Of a stretch of 64,000 nucleotides of DNA, positions 1 through 18,800 are shown in pieces; the first letter of the stretch is position 1, and every line of letters starts with the position of its first letter. This DNA comes from Alviniconcha marisindica. Taxonomy: Eukaryota; Mollusca; Gastropoda; Provannidae. A program made the position numbers and the translations under genes. A model generated the notes under the pieces. It made no database searches. It saw nothing but the letters and a program-made list of their open reading frames with translations, and had not been told where the DNA came from. The stretch lies in NCBI GenBank assembly GCA_018857735.1, contig JABMCL010002042.1, positions 116,992 to 180,991 of the forward strand. Direction: 5' to 3'.

Positions 1-29
1 AGACATCATAAAGAACGAGCACACGACAG

Positions 30-100
30 GTAAGTAAGTAAGTAAACATGGTGCTTAACGTCCGCAGAAACCATAAGGCTTATTAGGACAGGGGGAGAGG
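30..100 (-). repeat. SINE 3'-tail fragment
   Basis: A (GTAA)n stretch is followed by a block containing ATGGTGCTTAACGTCC, then AGAAACCATAAGGCTTATTAGG. The same block recurs at 8812-8870 and, diverged, at 8705-8755, where it sits at the 3' side of a tRNA-derived SINE on the minus strand. Here only the tail portion remains, next to a (TA)n array. Confidence 0.6.

Positions 101-103
<3 letters not shown>

Positions 104-157
<54 letters not shown>
104..157. repeat. (TA)n microsatellite
   Basis: An uninterrupted TA dinucleotide run of about 54 bp lies just after the SINE-tail fragment. Confidence 0.95.
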
Positions 158-159
<2 letters not shown>

Positions 160-227
160 CAGTCAGACACACAGAAGACAGACGGGCAGAAAGAACCGAG
201 CTACAGACAGCAGAGAAGGGAGGACAG

Positions 228-228
<1 letters not shown>

Positions 229-302
<74 letters not shown>
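229..302. repeat. (CA)n microsatellite
   Basis: An uninterrupted CA run of about 74 bp. It makes both strands appear open as poly(CV) or poly(HT), which is not coding. Confidence 0.95.
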
Positions 303-305
<3 letters not shown>

Positions 306-987
306 GGGAGAGAGCGGTGAGCGAGAGGAAAGGCCAAAGCGGAAACGAGAACTCCGTTGCCCTGCCAAAGAGAACGGATCGGCACAGGGAGACTGTGTCG
401 CAAAGAGAAGGGTAAGAACACCTAAGAAGTTAAGCCCATCGCGTGCGGGAGAACCCCGTCCAGCACTTGGAAGGAAATTTAATTTGGTTTGCGAAACCAC
501 GGGTGGCTGTGAGCGCGAGGGGAGGGAGGGGGGACCTTGTGAAAGTGAATGGAGGCAAACGAGATTAGGCCGCTGTTGGCTGAGAAAATGGGGCCGTTTG
601 ACAGCTGCTGGGCTCCTCCGACCACCCGTCCACCGTGTACACACACAGCCGGCCTTCATTTGCGCGCTGTTTCTTGTGCCGTTAGTTTAGACAGCATCAC
701 CTCGCTCTTCTCCATTGTACAGCCACCTGAAGAGTGGAGTGCCGTGGGAGAAGGCTAAGCATTTATTTTCATGCCGTTTGGGTGATTGATTCACTGAATG
801 ATCGACTTACTGATTGACTGACTGGCTGATTAAGTGAGTGAGAGAGCGACTGGGTGATTTAGTGGTCGATACTGATTGCCCATGCAGCCAGCTGCGATCG
901 AGGGTCATATTCGGTAGACACGAACGCCATCACACCCCCAAGTAAATTTCCAAGTCACTATCCACATTACATGATTTGTCAATTAAT

Positions 988-1098
<111 letters not shown>

Positions 1099-2093
1099 TA
1101 AGTTCCAAGAGGGGTCAGGGGAAAATGAAGTTGAATCAACTGCAAAGGTGGAAATTACAGAGGGCAGAAGTCTATGGTAGTGGGCGAAGCACGCAAAGCT
1201 ACACTCTGACCTACTCCTGCCTTAACGAGAGAACTTCTGAATTCTCAGCGGACTGGACTTCATTTCTGAGTTCACGGTACCCAAAGGAGGCGAAGATGAT
1301 TGGAAAATATGAGATTGCATGAACTAGCTCTGCGTTAGACACTGGCAAAGAAAATCTTAATTTCTACATCCGCGATACCCCAGAGCAGGTGCCGTGTGGA
1401 TCACCCATATGATGCAATCCGCACGTTAAAGGTAAAAAAGCACTTAGCCGGATTTCTGTGTAAAACAATAAAGACATTATAGATCAGAAAATGAATGTGG
1501 TTTCTGATACAAAATAGTTGTCGATTTTTGAGTTGTATTAATTGTCTGTACGCGGTACACCCACCTTCTCAAACCGAATGTCTTAGCGCTTTGAGCAATG
1601 TCTACTTCAAAATCGCAACACACGTACACTTCAAAACCATTCAGTTAAAACAGCCAATAGACACACATACATGTACCAAAAACAGATGACAGCTGTACTC
1701 AATCTGATCACCGTCAGCAAAGGCACGGTGCAAACTGTCATCAACGAAACAAAGTCACGGTGCCCCCCCCCCCCCCCCCCACGCCCACCATCATCGACTT
1801 CCCTGAGGAACTGAGACGTGTGCGCAGCCAAGGAAGTAAGGGCAAGGGAGGTAGTATTACACTTGTAACTCAATTATAGCCAAGATACATACTTTGAATA
1901 GCCAGAAGAACTTCTGAGCGCAAGGAGCGAAGGCCATAGATTGACAGCCGTACAGAGCCCCAGTGCGTGGAGCCGTGTGTGGAGCCATAGAGGTGTGTGT
2001 ACGGAATGAGCCAGACAGCTGTGTGGAGCCACAGACTGACAGATGCATGTGGAGCCAGATGTGTGTGTGCAGCCTGAGATCTGTGGTGACAGA

Positions 2094-2660
2094 GAGGGGT
2101 GTGGAGCCTGAAAGGGGTGTGGAGACAGAGAGGGGTGTGGAGCATGAAAGGGGTGTGGAGACAGAGAGGAATGTGGAGCCTGAAAGGGGTGTGGAGGCAG
2201 ACAGGGATGTGGAACCTGAAAGGGATGTGGAGACAGGGATGAGGAGCCTGAAAGGGGTGTGGAGACAGAGAGGAATGTGGAGCCTGAAAGGGGTGTGGAG
2301 GCAGACAGGGATGTGGAACCTGAAAGGGATGTGGAGACAGGGATGAGGAGCCTGAAAGGGGTGTGGAGACAGAGAGGAATGTGGATCCCGAAAGGGGTGT
2401 GGAGGCAGACAGGGATGTGGAGCCTGAAAGAGGTGTGGAGACAGAGAGGGGTGTGGCGCCTGAAAGTGGTGTGGAGGCAGACAGGGATGTGAAGCCTGAA
2501 AGAGGTGTGGAGACAGAGAGGGGTGTGGAGCTTGAAAGGGGTGTGGAGGCAGACAGGGATGTGGAGCCTGAAAGGGGTGTGGGAACAGATATGGATGTGG
2601 AGTCTGAAAGGGGTGTGGAGCCAGCGAGGGGTGTGGAGCCTTTAACAGTGAAAGGGGTGT
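2094..2660. repeat. 18-bp/36-bp minisatellite, open on both strands
   Basis: About thirty copies of an 18-bp unit alternate between two main forms, GTGTGGAGCCTGAAAGGG and GTGTGGAGACAGAGAGGG, giving a 36-bp higher-order period. Because 18 is a multiple of three, frames stay open across the array: the minus strand reads PHPFQAPHPxLSPH-like repeats inside a frame of 284 codons (2711-1857), and the plus strand reads ERGVE/ADRDVE-type repeats. No splice sites, homologous domain or conserved start is visible, so I treat it as a non-coding minisatellite whose period happens to preserve frame. Confidence 0.85.
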
Positions 2661-2954
2661 GAAGCCTAAGAGGTATGGAGTCTCAGATGTATGGAGTGAA
2701 AAGTGGGACATGTGTGGAGCTATGGCTGTGTGAGGACTATCGAGAAACTAAGAAACGTGTTGAGAAAAACAAGTTACGGGGTTGGCTTTTAACACCCAGT
2801 CAACCATGACGGTTATAAATCAGCGCGAAGACAGATGTTTCATACGTCAATTGGCAACTCGCATATTTTATAAAGATCTCGCTGAACAACCCTGAAGAAT
2901 ACAAGAGCCCACTGAGCAAAAGCAAGAAAAGTAGTAAACATACACCATCTAGTC

Positions 2955-2994
2955 AGTGTGTGTGTGTGTGTGTGTGCGCGCGCGCGCGCGTGCG
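2955..2994. repeat. (TG)n-(CG)n alternating purine-pyrimidine tract
   Basis: A TG run passes directly into seven CG steps. Such perfectly alternating purine-pyrimidine DNA is the classic Z-DNA-prone composition; that it forms Z-DNA here is inference. Confidence 0.85.
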
Positions 2995-3079
2995 TTTCCA
3001 TGTAATACCTTATGTTAACTATTTTGGTAGGACTGTGCTCTACATGTGTATAGAATATCATATTTAGGTTAATATGTCT

Positions 3080-3140
3080 CATGTGAGCGCTCTGGGCGTT
3101 GATGAGCGCATGATAAATGTACATTATTATTATTATTATT
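3080..3140 (+). repeat. 3' tail of a CR1/L2-like retroposon or derived SINE
   Basis: The segment reads GTGAGCGCTCTGGGCG, then GATGAGCGCATGATAAATGT, and ends in a (TTA)n run. This GAGCGC / short spacer / ATAAATGTA / (TTA)n layout is the usual 3' end of CR1/L2-group retroposons in invertebrates. A second example is at 25.11-25.17 kb in this window, attached to reverse-transcriptase remnants. Confidence 0.5.
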
Positions 3141-3464
3141 AGGATAATGAAATGATCAATGCGTACATAGTCAGAACACAGTATAAGAATTCTGAGCATC
3201 TGGAGTTGTCACCACTAGGGACTATGACGGTGCGACTAAAGTCTATGATTACGAACAGTCAAGGACACATGGGAAGCGCTGACGACTTGTTGCAACACCA
3301 ACTGACTGACTTGAACTTGAAGAGGGTGTGCAGTGATTTGTGTGCGCAGAAATTCAATACATCAGCTTGCACTGTTGTTTTACTTTAAATTACTATAGCA
3401 AACAATGTACTTGTACAGCAACTGTCCATCACTCCTAACGCTCGCACGCAAATACAGTCACATA

Positions 3465-3481
3465 CCCCCCCCCCCCCCCCT

Positions 3482-3543
<62 letters not shown>

Positions 3544-3568
3544 ACACACACACACACACACACACACA
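3465..3568. repeat. Compound C-run, (TC)n and (CA)n microsatellite
   Basis: Sixteen C residues are followed by a TC run to about 3540 and a CA run to 3568. Confidence 0.95.
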
Positions 3569-4211
3569 CGTTTAGCTCTCGGATTTTAACATCATGTCAT
3601 CCGCTCAGTCTTAGGGTCACCTCAGAGTGAGACACACAGAGAGAGAATTATATAAACCAGCACAGCAAGAAAGGACAGAAGAAAGTGAAGACAGGACGAT
3701 AGAGGAGGGGTCACCCGGCTCATGCAAGTCCTCTACTACAGTACTAGCCAGTGTTTACTCTAACAACCCAAGCAAGCTCACGAGTGGCCACACCGATCGT
3801 GCGAGCCCCAGCTAGGCCAGCCCGCCCTAAAGCTTTGGCTCGCTAAACAAAAGAAGTCAGACAAGGAGAGGGAGACAGGATCGCTCAACACACGAATGAA
3901 GGTGGAACAGTTAAAGTATCGGGAACCCCCTCCCCCCGCCGCACACACCCGTGCACCCACCGACCAGTGCATCACACCTGGGCAAATCTCTCCGCACCTG
4001 CCCTGATACACAATCAGGTTCCAATCGCCGGACCAGTGGGAGTGGGGGGAGGGGGAGGGGTGGGGGGGGGGTGTGCAACGGAAAAGTCTGGTCTGGAATG
4101 CGAGCTGTTTGATGTGGTCCCTTTGCACCACTCTCAAGTTTCGCACGAAGTCCGTCTTGAAGAATGTCCTACCTTGGCCACGATTCAACTGTGTGACCAG
4201 TCCCGAAAAGA

Positions 4212-4229
4212 CTGGGCTGAGGGAACGTG

Positions 4230-4273
<44 letters not shown>

Positions 4274-4366
4274 TTGTGTGTGTGTGTGTGGGGAGGGACT
4301 CGAAGTGAAACGAGAAGAGCTTTGATTTGTGAAGACAACTGTCGATCAATGAAATTTACGCACGCA

Positions 4367-4446
<80 letters not shown>

Positions 4447-4469
4447 GCACACACACACACACACACACG
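4212..4469. repeat. Cluster of (TG)n, (CA)n, (TC)n and (CA)n arrays
   Basis: A TG array occupies 4212-4290. After about 75 bp of unique sequence, a CA array (4365-4408) abuts a TC array (4409-4444) and a second CA array (4447-4468). Confidence 0.95.
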
Positions 4470-4781
4470 ACACGCAAAAGAACCCCCACCTTCATCCGAA
4501 ACAGACTAGCAACTTTCACAACAGCAGAGTAAGAATCAAAGCACTGTCTCTAATAATTCACACGTTTCCTGACCCACGACACTGAATAAACAATTGCCAA
4601 CGGACTGAACGAGTCTTCCGGTGTTATGAGCAATACATCCGGAAAAATAAACAAACGAGAAAGCGTGAAAGAACTCAGTGCAACACCGCTAATCTCAATC
4701 AGCCATGACAAAACACAGCGGCACACCGCATGCACCGAGACACGGCACGTAAAGAAGTTGTGAAGAGTACTTCAGGCAGGC

Positions 4782-4783
<2 letters not shown>

Positions 4784-4843
<60 letters not shown>

Positions 4844-4860
4844 TGATTGGTATAGCTACG

Positions 4861-4936
<76 letters not shown>

Positions 4937-4943
4937 AGCCATG

Positions 4944-4977
<34 letters not shown>
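4784..4977. repeat. Three (TA)n arrays, the last in an inverted repeat
   Basis: TA runs lie at about 4784-4842, 4870-4932 and 4950-4976. The third is flanked by ATGATTTCATATAT on the left and its complement ATATATGAAATCAT on the right, forming a palindrome at about 4941-4984. Confidence 0.9.
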
Positions 4978-4981
<4 letters not shown>

Positions 4982-5763
4982 CATGCGGCGTAGCTCATAC
5001 GCAATCAGTGAAGCTGACCTACGGGATATCCGGACAAACCACGACAGAAACTTAAAATTGGGATTAGTCATCGCCGTTGTTGTTTACACAAGTTTACAGC
5101 ACTTGGCATCGTCAGCTGCATTCACAACGAAAAGAGGAACATTTGCTTAACGCTTTGAAATTATATCTTAGCCACTGAGCAAAATTCCGAGCATCGGTTA
5201 CGACATCCTTCCTCCAAGGTGAAAGAGTGTCGGATAATGAGACTTGGTATGTGGGTCAGAGGTCACTCTCATCTTCTAAAAAGGTTCAAGAGTTTGGGAC
5301 AAGAAGGGGGAAAAAAGGTAGCTGGATCAGTGGTCGCGACGGGTAGTACATATTGTATCGGGGGGCTCGTTGTCAAGTTACTGTTCGAGAAGCCGCCAAG
5401 CCAGAGATTCAGGCCTGTCAAAACGACCCCAAGGCTAAACAATGAACGATTGGCAGCGCTCACACTAGAGCGGAAGGCGGACGTCCACACAGACTTGTCA
5501 GTTGCAGCACGCACGAACGCACACTGACCAGACAATCTCATACACACAGGACGACAGTCCCTTCACGATACAGTACACAGAAGACCACATTCAAGTCTCA
5601 GTTATAATGAACGTATAAAAAATATCAACATAATATAAAAACAGGACGACAAACACAAGCAACAAATGCGCATTGACACAGACCGGCAAACACACCGACA
5701 ATTAGTGTGCACTGACATATGAGACAGCTGGCTGAAATTTGGCAAATCAGACAAGGACCACAT

Positions 5764-5880
5764 TCACACTGACAGAATCACAATCACACTGACAGACGCA
5801 CAGTCACACTGATGGACGCACAGAATCATAGTCACACTGACAGACGCACAGAATCACAGTCACACTGACAGAGGCACAGA
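5764..5880. repeat. Minisatellite of about 28 bp
   Basis: Four to five copies of a unit containing CACACTGACAGACGCACAGA and AATCACAGT, with variants, stand in tandem. No coding meaning is visible. Confidence 0.75.
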
Positions 5881-6151
5881 GAAGCGGACGAAAAGATGCA
5901 GAGCTAGACTTCGTCTTGTGCACCTCACGTGTTGACGACAGGACAGATCGACAGAGCCACAGACGAGCAGGGAGGAAGACAGATATATATACAGTTTGCA
6001 TAACAAGTGTATAACAATATTGTCCCGAACGAACAAAAGTGACAAAGCGACACACATTACACCAATGAGATAAAAAGACGTCAATGCATTACATCCAGCG
6101 CAGCCATTCGGTATGCACGTGCATGCAAACTGGAAGATCGGACAGACAGAG

Positions 6152-6296
<145 letters not shown>

Positions 6297-6443
6297 AATT
6301 CAATTAAACTATTATACTGTAGTCCATGACGAACAGGGGCCGCACATAATGACATGCACATCCAGTTGGAAAATCTTTCACAAATCACGTACTGATAGAC
6401 GAACTGGTAAGCGGACGAACAGACGAACAGACTGGTGTACTTA

Positions 6444-13826
<7,383 letters not shown>

Positions 13827-14200
13827 GGTTGGTGTATGGTTTCCGTAGACTCCCACAAAATCACACCGATAGCACCACTAATCAACATAGCGTACTCCGT
13901 ACAGACGACTGTCTTCCGCCATGATTGTTGAGCGAACCCGAAAGGAGAAGGGGTGGAATGCCGCTGGCTGTTTCTTCAATGAAATCAAGTCGATGTGAAA
14001 GCACCGTTGTGTCGCAGAGTTTTATTTTGTCGTCTTTTCGGTATTTTTATATGTAATGAGCTAAAACTCGTTGACTTTTATTTTTTTTGTGTGTATGTGA
14101 ATCGGAAGTGACAGGTGTGAGACTGCGATTCGGTCCTCAACTTCCGGTTTGTGGTTCTGTTGTTCATTTTGTCTCTAGGTACTTTTGACCAATCTAGGTA
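13827..14200. promoter_or_regulatory. Divergent promoter region between ARHGAP39 and GID8
   Basis: The ARHGAP39 start codon (13826, minus) and the 5' side of GID8 face away from this segment. It has clearly more CpG than the AT-rich flanks and carries two ETS/NRF-2-type motifs, CGGAAGTG at 14103-14110 and CTTCCGG at 14141-14147, common in housekeeping bidirectional promoters. GID8 coding exon 1 begins with an acceptor, so a 5' untranslated exon of GID8 must lie upstream, most likely here; I could not fix its donor. Transcription start sites are not determinable by eye. Confidence 0.5.
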
Positions 14201-15828
14201 CACATTACAGTTGGCTTTGGTTGGCTTTTACTTGCCATATTTTGCTATATGATTGTTATTGCAGTTTTGACGGACATTTCGTCTGGGTCAACCGTATAAT
14301 TTAGGAAAGAAGGCAGTTGGATTGCCTGATTCTGAAGTGATGGTCTTGTAGTTGTACTGTAGTGTAATTGGCATTATTTATTTGACCATTTGTTGTTCTT
14401 CCCACTGGCAGTGGCATTACATTTTTTTTTTTTTTTTACCTAAAGCTGGTAATAACTGACACTGGTCTCGCTGTTTCTGAATGTATTCTTTGCATAACAC
14501 AGGATGTTGAATTAAATTTTAATCCATTGCTTGACAGTAAACTTGTACACTGCATGTCAATTGTCAGTGTGTCCCCAGTTTATGTTTTTTCTTTTGTTCT
14601 TCCATACATTTAGGAGCAGTGAGTCATAGAAATGAATGAATGATTTGAGTCTTTGAATTTGACTTGTTTTTGTCAGATCCAGGGATTACAATTTACATAC
14701 ATGAGCATATTTTGGGGAGGGGGAGATAGGAGCATTACAACAACAACAAAAAGGATAATTTTATATTGTTGGAAATGTTTTTCGGTCTGCTTCACTCTGT
14801 TGGCTTTCTTAAAAAAAATAGTTTTCAAACAGTGACAAGTCATAACAGACCCTGCAGGCACTGTCACATCTGCTGGTCATGTTGGTTCTGATCTCTAGTG
14901 TATGGCATACTGGGAGAGAGTACCCTTAAAGTAAACAGGTGGAACTAGGGCTGTAGAACTAAGAGTAAGAGATCAAACTGAAAACTCTTAATCATGGATT
15001 TTGTTTTAAAATATTTAAAATAAAGTATTTTGCTTTTATTTTCAGTTTACTTGAATCTGCTTGTGTTATTGACCTGTTAGTGGGACTTGATTGTTGCAAA
15101 TGCAGTCGGGGGTCACAGCTGGTCTAACACCTTCCCACAACATCTTTGATCTTGTTTCTTACTGAGAATCTCAGACAATGTGAGCATGGACCCCTTGTGT
15201 TTGATATCAAGTGACAAAGAGACTGTGTGCAACATGGGTCGACAAGGACTCTTGTTGTGAGCAGCTTGTCCCATTATCCGTTATGAATGGAATAAAGTTG
15301 AAAAATTTAACGTAAGAATCAAGGCAGCATTTTAAAACAAAATCTTTTGTTTTACTGTAGCATTAGGTTTTTAATCTTACTTAGTCTCTTTTGCTGGTTG
15401 GATGAAATATGTTTTGAGAAGATGTGGGCCCATATACAGTATGAACAGCAAATGGCCCCTTTAATCCTGCATACATGTACTGACATAGGCAATATTTGAT
15501 TATCACTATATCAGCATCGTGTTTGTAATGCAGCATTAATAATCAATTCATGAATTATACTGTATTACAAATGCAATGCTGAGAATCATGTAATAATACT
15601 GAGTATATATCATTATTATTATATGATGGAATTGATACCACATCATGTAATACAGTACAAAAGCAATTTTGTATTTAATTTACAAACTATTAGCAAAAAC
15701 AGAACTGATCTGAGTTTGATTTAGAAGGGGATTTGGAAATTTCAGACTATTATCTAATAACTAATATATTATTATTATTTCATACTTTCTCTGTGTAATG
15801 TGTAGCTGTTGATTTGTGACATTTGCAG
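14200..15828 (+). other. Presumed GID8 5'-UTR intron
   Basis: No coding signal was seen. The segment is AT-rich, with a T run near 14421-14438 and a TTATTATT-rich tract near 15600-15630 and 15760-15780. It ends in the TTTGCAG acceptor at 15822-15828. Confidence 0.5.
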
Positions 15829-15836
15829 CATACAAA

Positions 15837-18800
15837 ATGAGTGACAAATCAGATGACATCAGCAGAGATGAGTGGCTGACCTGCCTCCAGAACACTCATG
15901 TGACTCGTGCTGACATGAACAAGCTCATCATGAACTACCTTGTCACAGGTATTATCATTATGCTGTTTACATAGGGTGCCATGCATGGTGGCTGACCTCC
16001 ATCCAGACGCTGTGTGTAGTCATGGCTATTTAAACTGAAAACTGTGATGATTAAAATTAATGGTACTATATTTAAGCTATATTAGTATATATATATATAT
16101 AGAGTACAATAACATTTAACAAAAATTGTAGGCCGTATCATCCACAGAGACCATATATACTGTCTGTTGGGGATGAGCGAAAGGGGAGAATCAGGTACCT
16201 ATGATTAGCTCGTCCCAAGCAATCAGACCTTTAAACTATAAAGACCAAAGAGAACATCAGCCACTGCCAGGATAATAGATCTGTTAAGGTGGTGGGGACC
16301 TTGCTATTGCGAAGCAACTTTTTTTACTTCACAGCTTGCTCTTTCAGCAACTGTGCGGAACAAAATCACAAACACAGAGTCCAGACAACTGGCTGCTGAA
16401 ACAATAAATAACATGGATTTTGATAGGGCAGCATCTCGTACAGCCAGAGTTATCACACCATACTTTATAAATGTTCTATACAAACTACAATGGCAAATAA
16501 ATTGACAGATGTAGATACCACTGAGCAACACAGGTTGTTTTTTTAAACTAAGCAAAGGATGTGCAGATTTTACAACAAACTATGTGTCCAGGTGTGCATG
16601 TTTCAGAAGGTTTCAAGGAGGCAGCTGAGAAGTTTCGACAGGAGGCAGGCGTCACACCCCCAGTAGAGCTGGATGCGCTTGATGACCGCATCCGCCTGAG
16701 ATCGCTGGTGCAGAACGGCCAAATCCAGGAAGCCATCAACCTGGTGAACACTTTGTATCCTGAGCTGTTGGACAAATATCGCTATCTCTACTTCAGGTTG
16801 CAGGTTAGTCTGAAGGCACAGAGTGTGCCTAGTGTGCCCAAATTGAAAGTAAGTAAGTAATAAATTGGTGTTTTACACCCAGATTGAAAAGCTCGCCTGG
16901 TTTTTAAACAATACAATACAATACTACTTTACTAATCTTAAAAAGGAAATTCAGTTGTCTGCCTTTGACAAATAATAACAAGTATATAAAAATGTAATTA
17001 AATACTATGCAGTTTCACTCGCATAATTGGAATAAAAACTTCATAAAATCAAGTGAATAAACAGTAAGAAGAAAATACAGTTGCAATCACAATGACGATG
17101 GTGCCCATATTGTTCACACACATACTAATTGTCACACCCTTAAGTTAATCTTAAGTAACACATGACTTAGTGCCAAAAGGTGCGCAAGAAAAGAGGACAG
17201 AGGTACTAGAAAAAAAGTTGACAGGATGTGAGTGAGTAATGCATTTTTTGAATGAACACATGTGAAGTCATCCACCAGTGAAGGGAGAAGGCAGTGCTGC
17301 TCTTCGTTCCTGAGAAATTTGACTTTCAGTGTGATTTGTGACAAGATGTTGAACATTACACATTACAACAAGCCCACATCACTGTGCTGGTAATCATGCA
17401 GTTAACTGTGAAAACCCAACTGATCTTACAAGATGTGATCCACATGAGTATTACCAAGCAAACTGTTGTTGTTCTCTGTCAGACAGAACAGCATGCTACG
17501 CATAGTTTGTTGCAATACATAACGTTCAACATACAGCCAATCTTGAACATTTTTAAATGAATAAAAAGCAACACATTTTGAAACACAAACAGTTATTCTT
17601 TAATAGAACAATATGTGACAAGGAAGATTTGATGATTTTTTTTCTTGCTAAAATTTAAGCTTTCTTGACATAAACAGCAAATGATGTAAGAAATATGTCG
17701 TACATTACTATTTCAACAAGCTGTACAATGCCGTTTGTTTCTTGATGAAAATGATAAATCTGTAACTTTTTATTACTGTAGAGTATAAAGACACATAACT
17801 ATTTCCATGTGAAGTTTTTGCTGCATTAATTTTGTTGTAGTGGATAGCATAATGTTAAATAGACGACATGGTACTTTTTTTCATAACAAAATAAATAATA
17901 TTTATTATTTAACAAACAAGTAAGTGTTTTGTAAGAGAAAATGGAGCAAGTAAGAGTGAGTGCAACTTTTGCTGCTTTTGGGTGTCACAGGAAAACACAC
18001 ACGCAACCTGTCATCCATGCGTTTCTTGGTCATGTTGACACGGGTGCCTAGGACACAAATAGTTGAACAGTTAACTTAAAAGTGAAAGAATTAATAATAA
18101 TAAATAGAAAAAATCGTAATAAATATTACAAAAAAAATCACAGCCAAAGAATAATGCTGTTAAGCTCGGCACCTTACATTTTTAGAACTCTGGAAGGCAG
18201 ACAGGCATGGTCACTATAATTATGTCGAACGTTATTATTTCCACAGCTCGTGTTGTAAATGTAATGTTCAACATCTAACTTGACGACTTTAACCTGTGTA
18301 AATTCAAATTGTCTACCATATATGATGATTTGTTTGAAGACGTAGTTTGTAAACAAAACAAACTGCGTTAAGCGCAAGCAAAAAATGTAAAGAGTACGAT
18401 CAGAATATACTGTTATAACCAATCTGCTGTCGCACATTACGAATTCAACACGCACTCTTGTTGTAAGATACTCGGTGAAAACAAATTTTCGAAAGCATCT
18501 GAACAAACTTTAGATCAACAGCAACAAAAACTCACTCTGTATGCTAACATTCCGATACTTTTAAAAGATTCGGCATATACCAATATAAATATCATCGTAT
18601 AACCGGAAGATTTGACTAAATCTCTGATGAACGTTTAAATAAAGTTGAACGTTACAGTCTTCAAAATATTACCACACACCTTTCGCATATCAGAACGTCT
18701 CTTCCATGCGACCATGTGCTAAAAGCAAATGACCCGGATGTATAACATGGCTGACCGGAAGTAGTGCAAAAGCGCAAAACGCATTTTTTTCTTCCTTTTG

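Noticed and set aside
83..659. Minus-strand frames of 112 and 143 codons rich in CV and YI
   Set aside because: They are translations of the (CA)n and (TA)n microsatellites with short unique ends; no domain or splice structure.
3778..4585. Frames of 231 and 170 codons
   Set aside because: Built from TG/CA/TC dinucleotide arrays; long only because such repeats lack stops.
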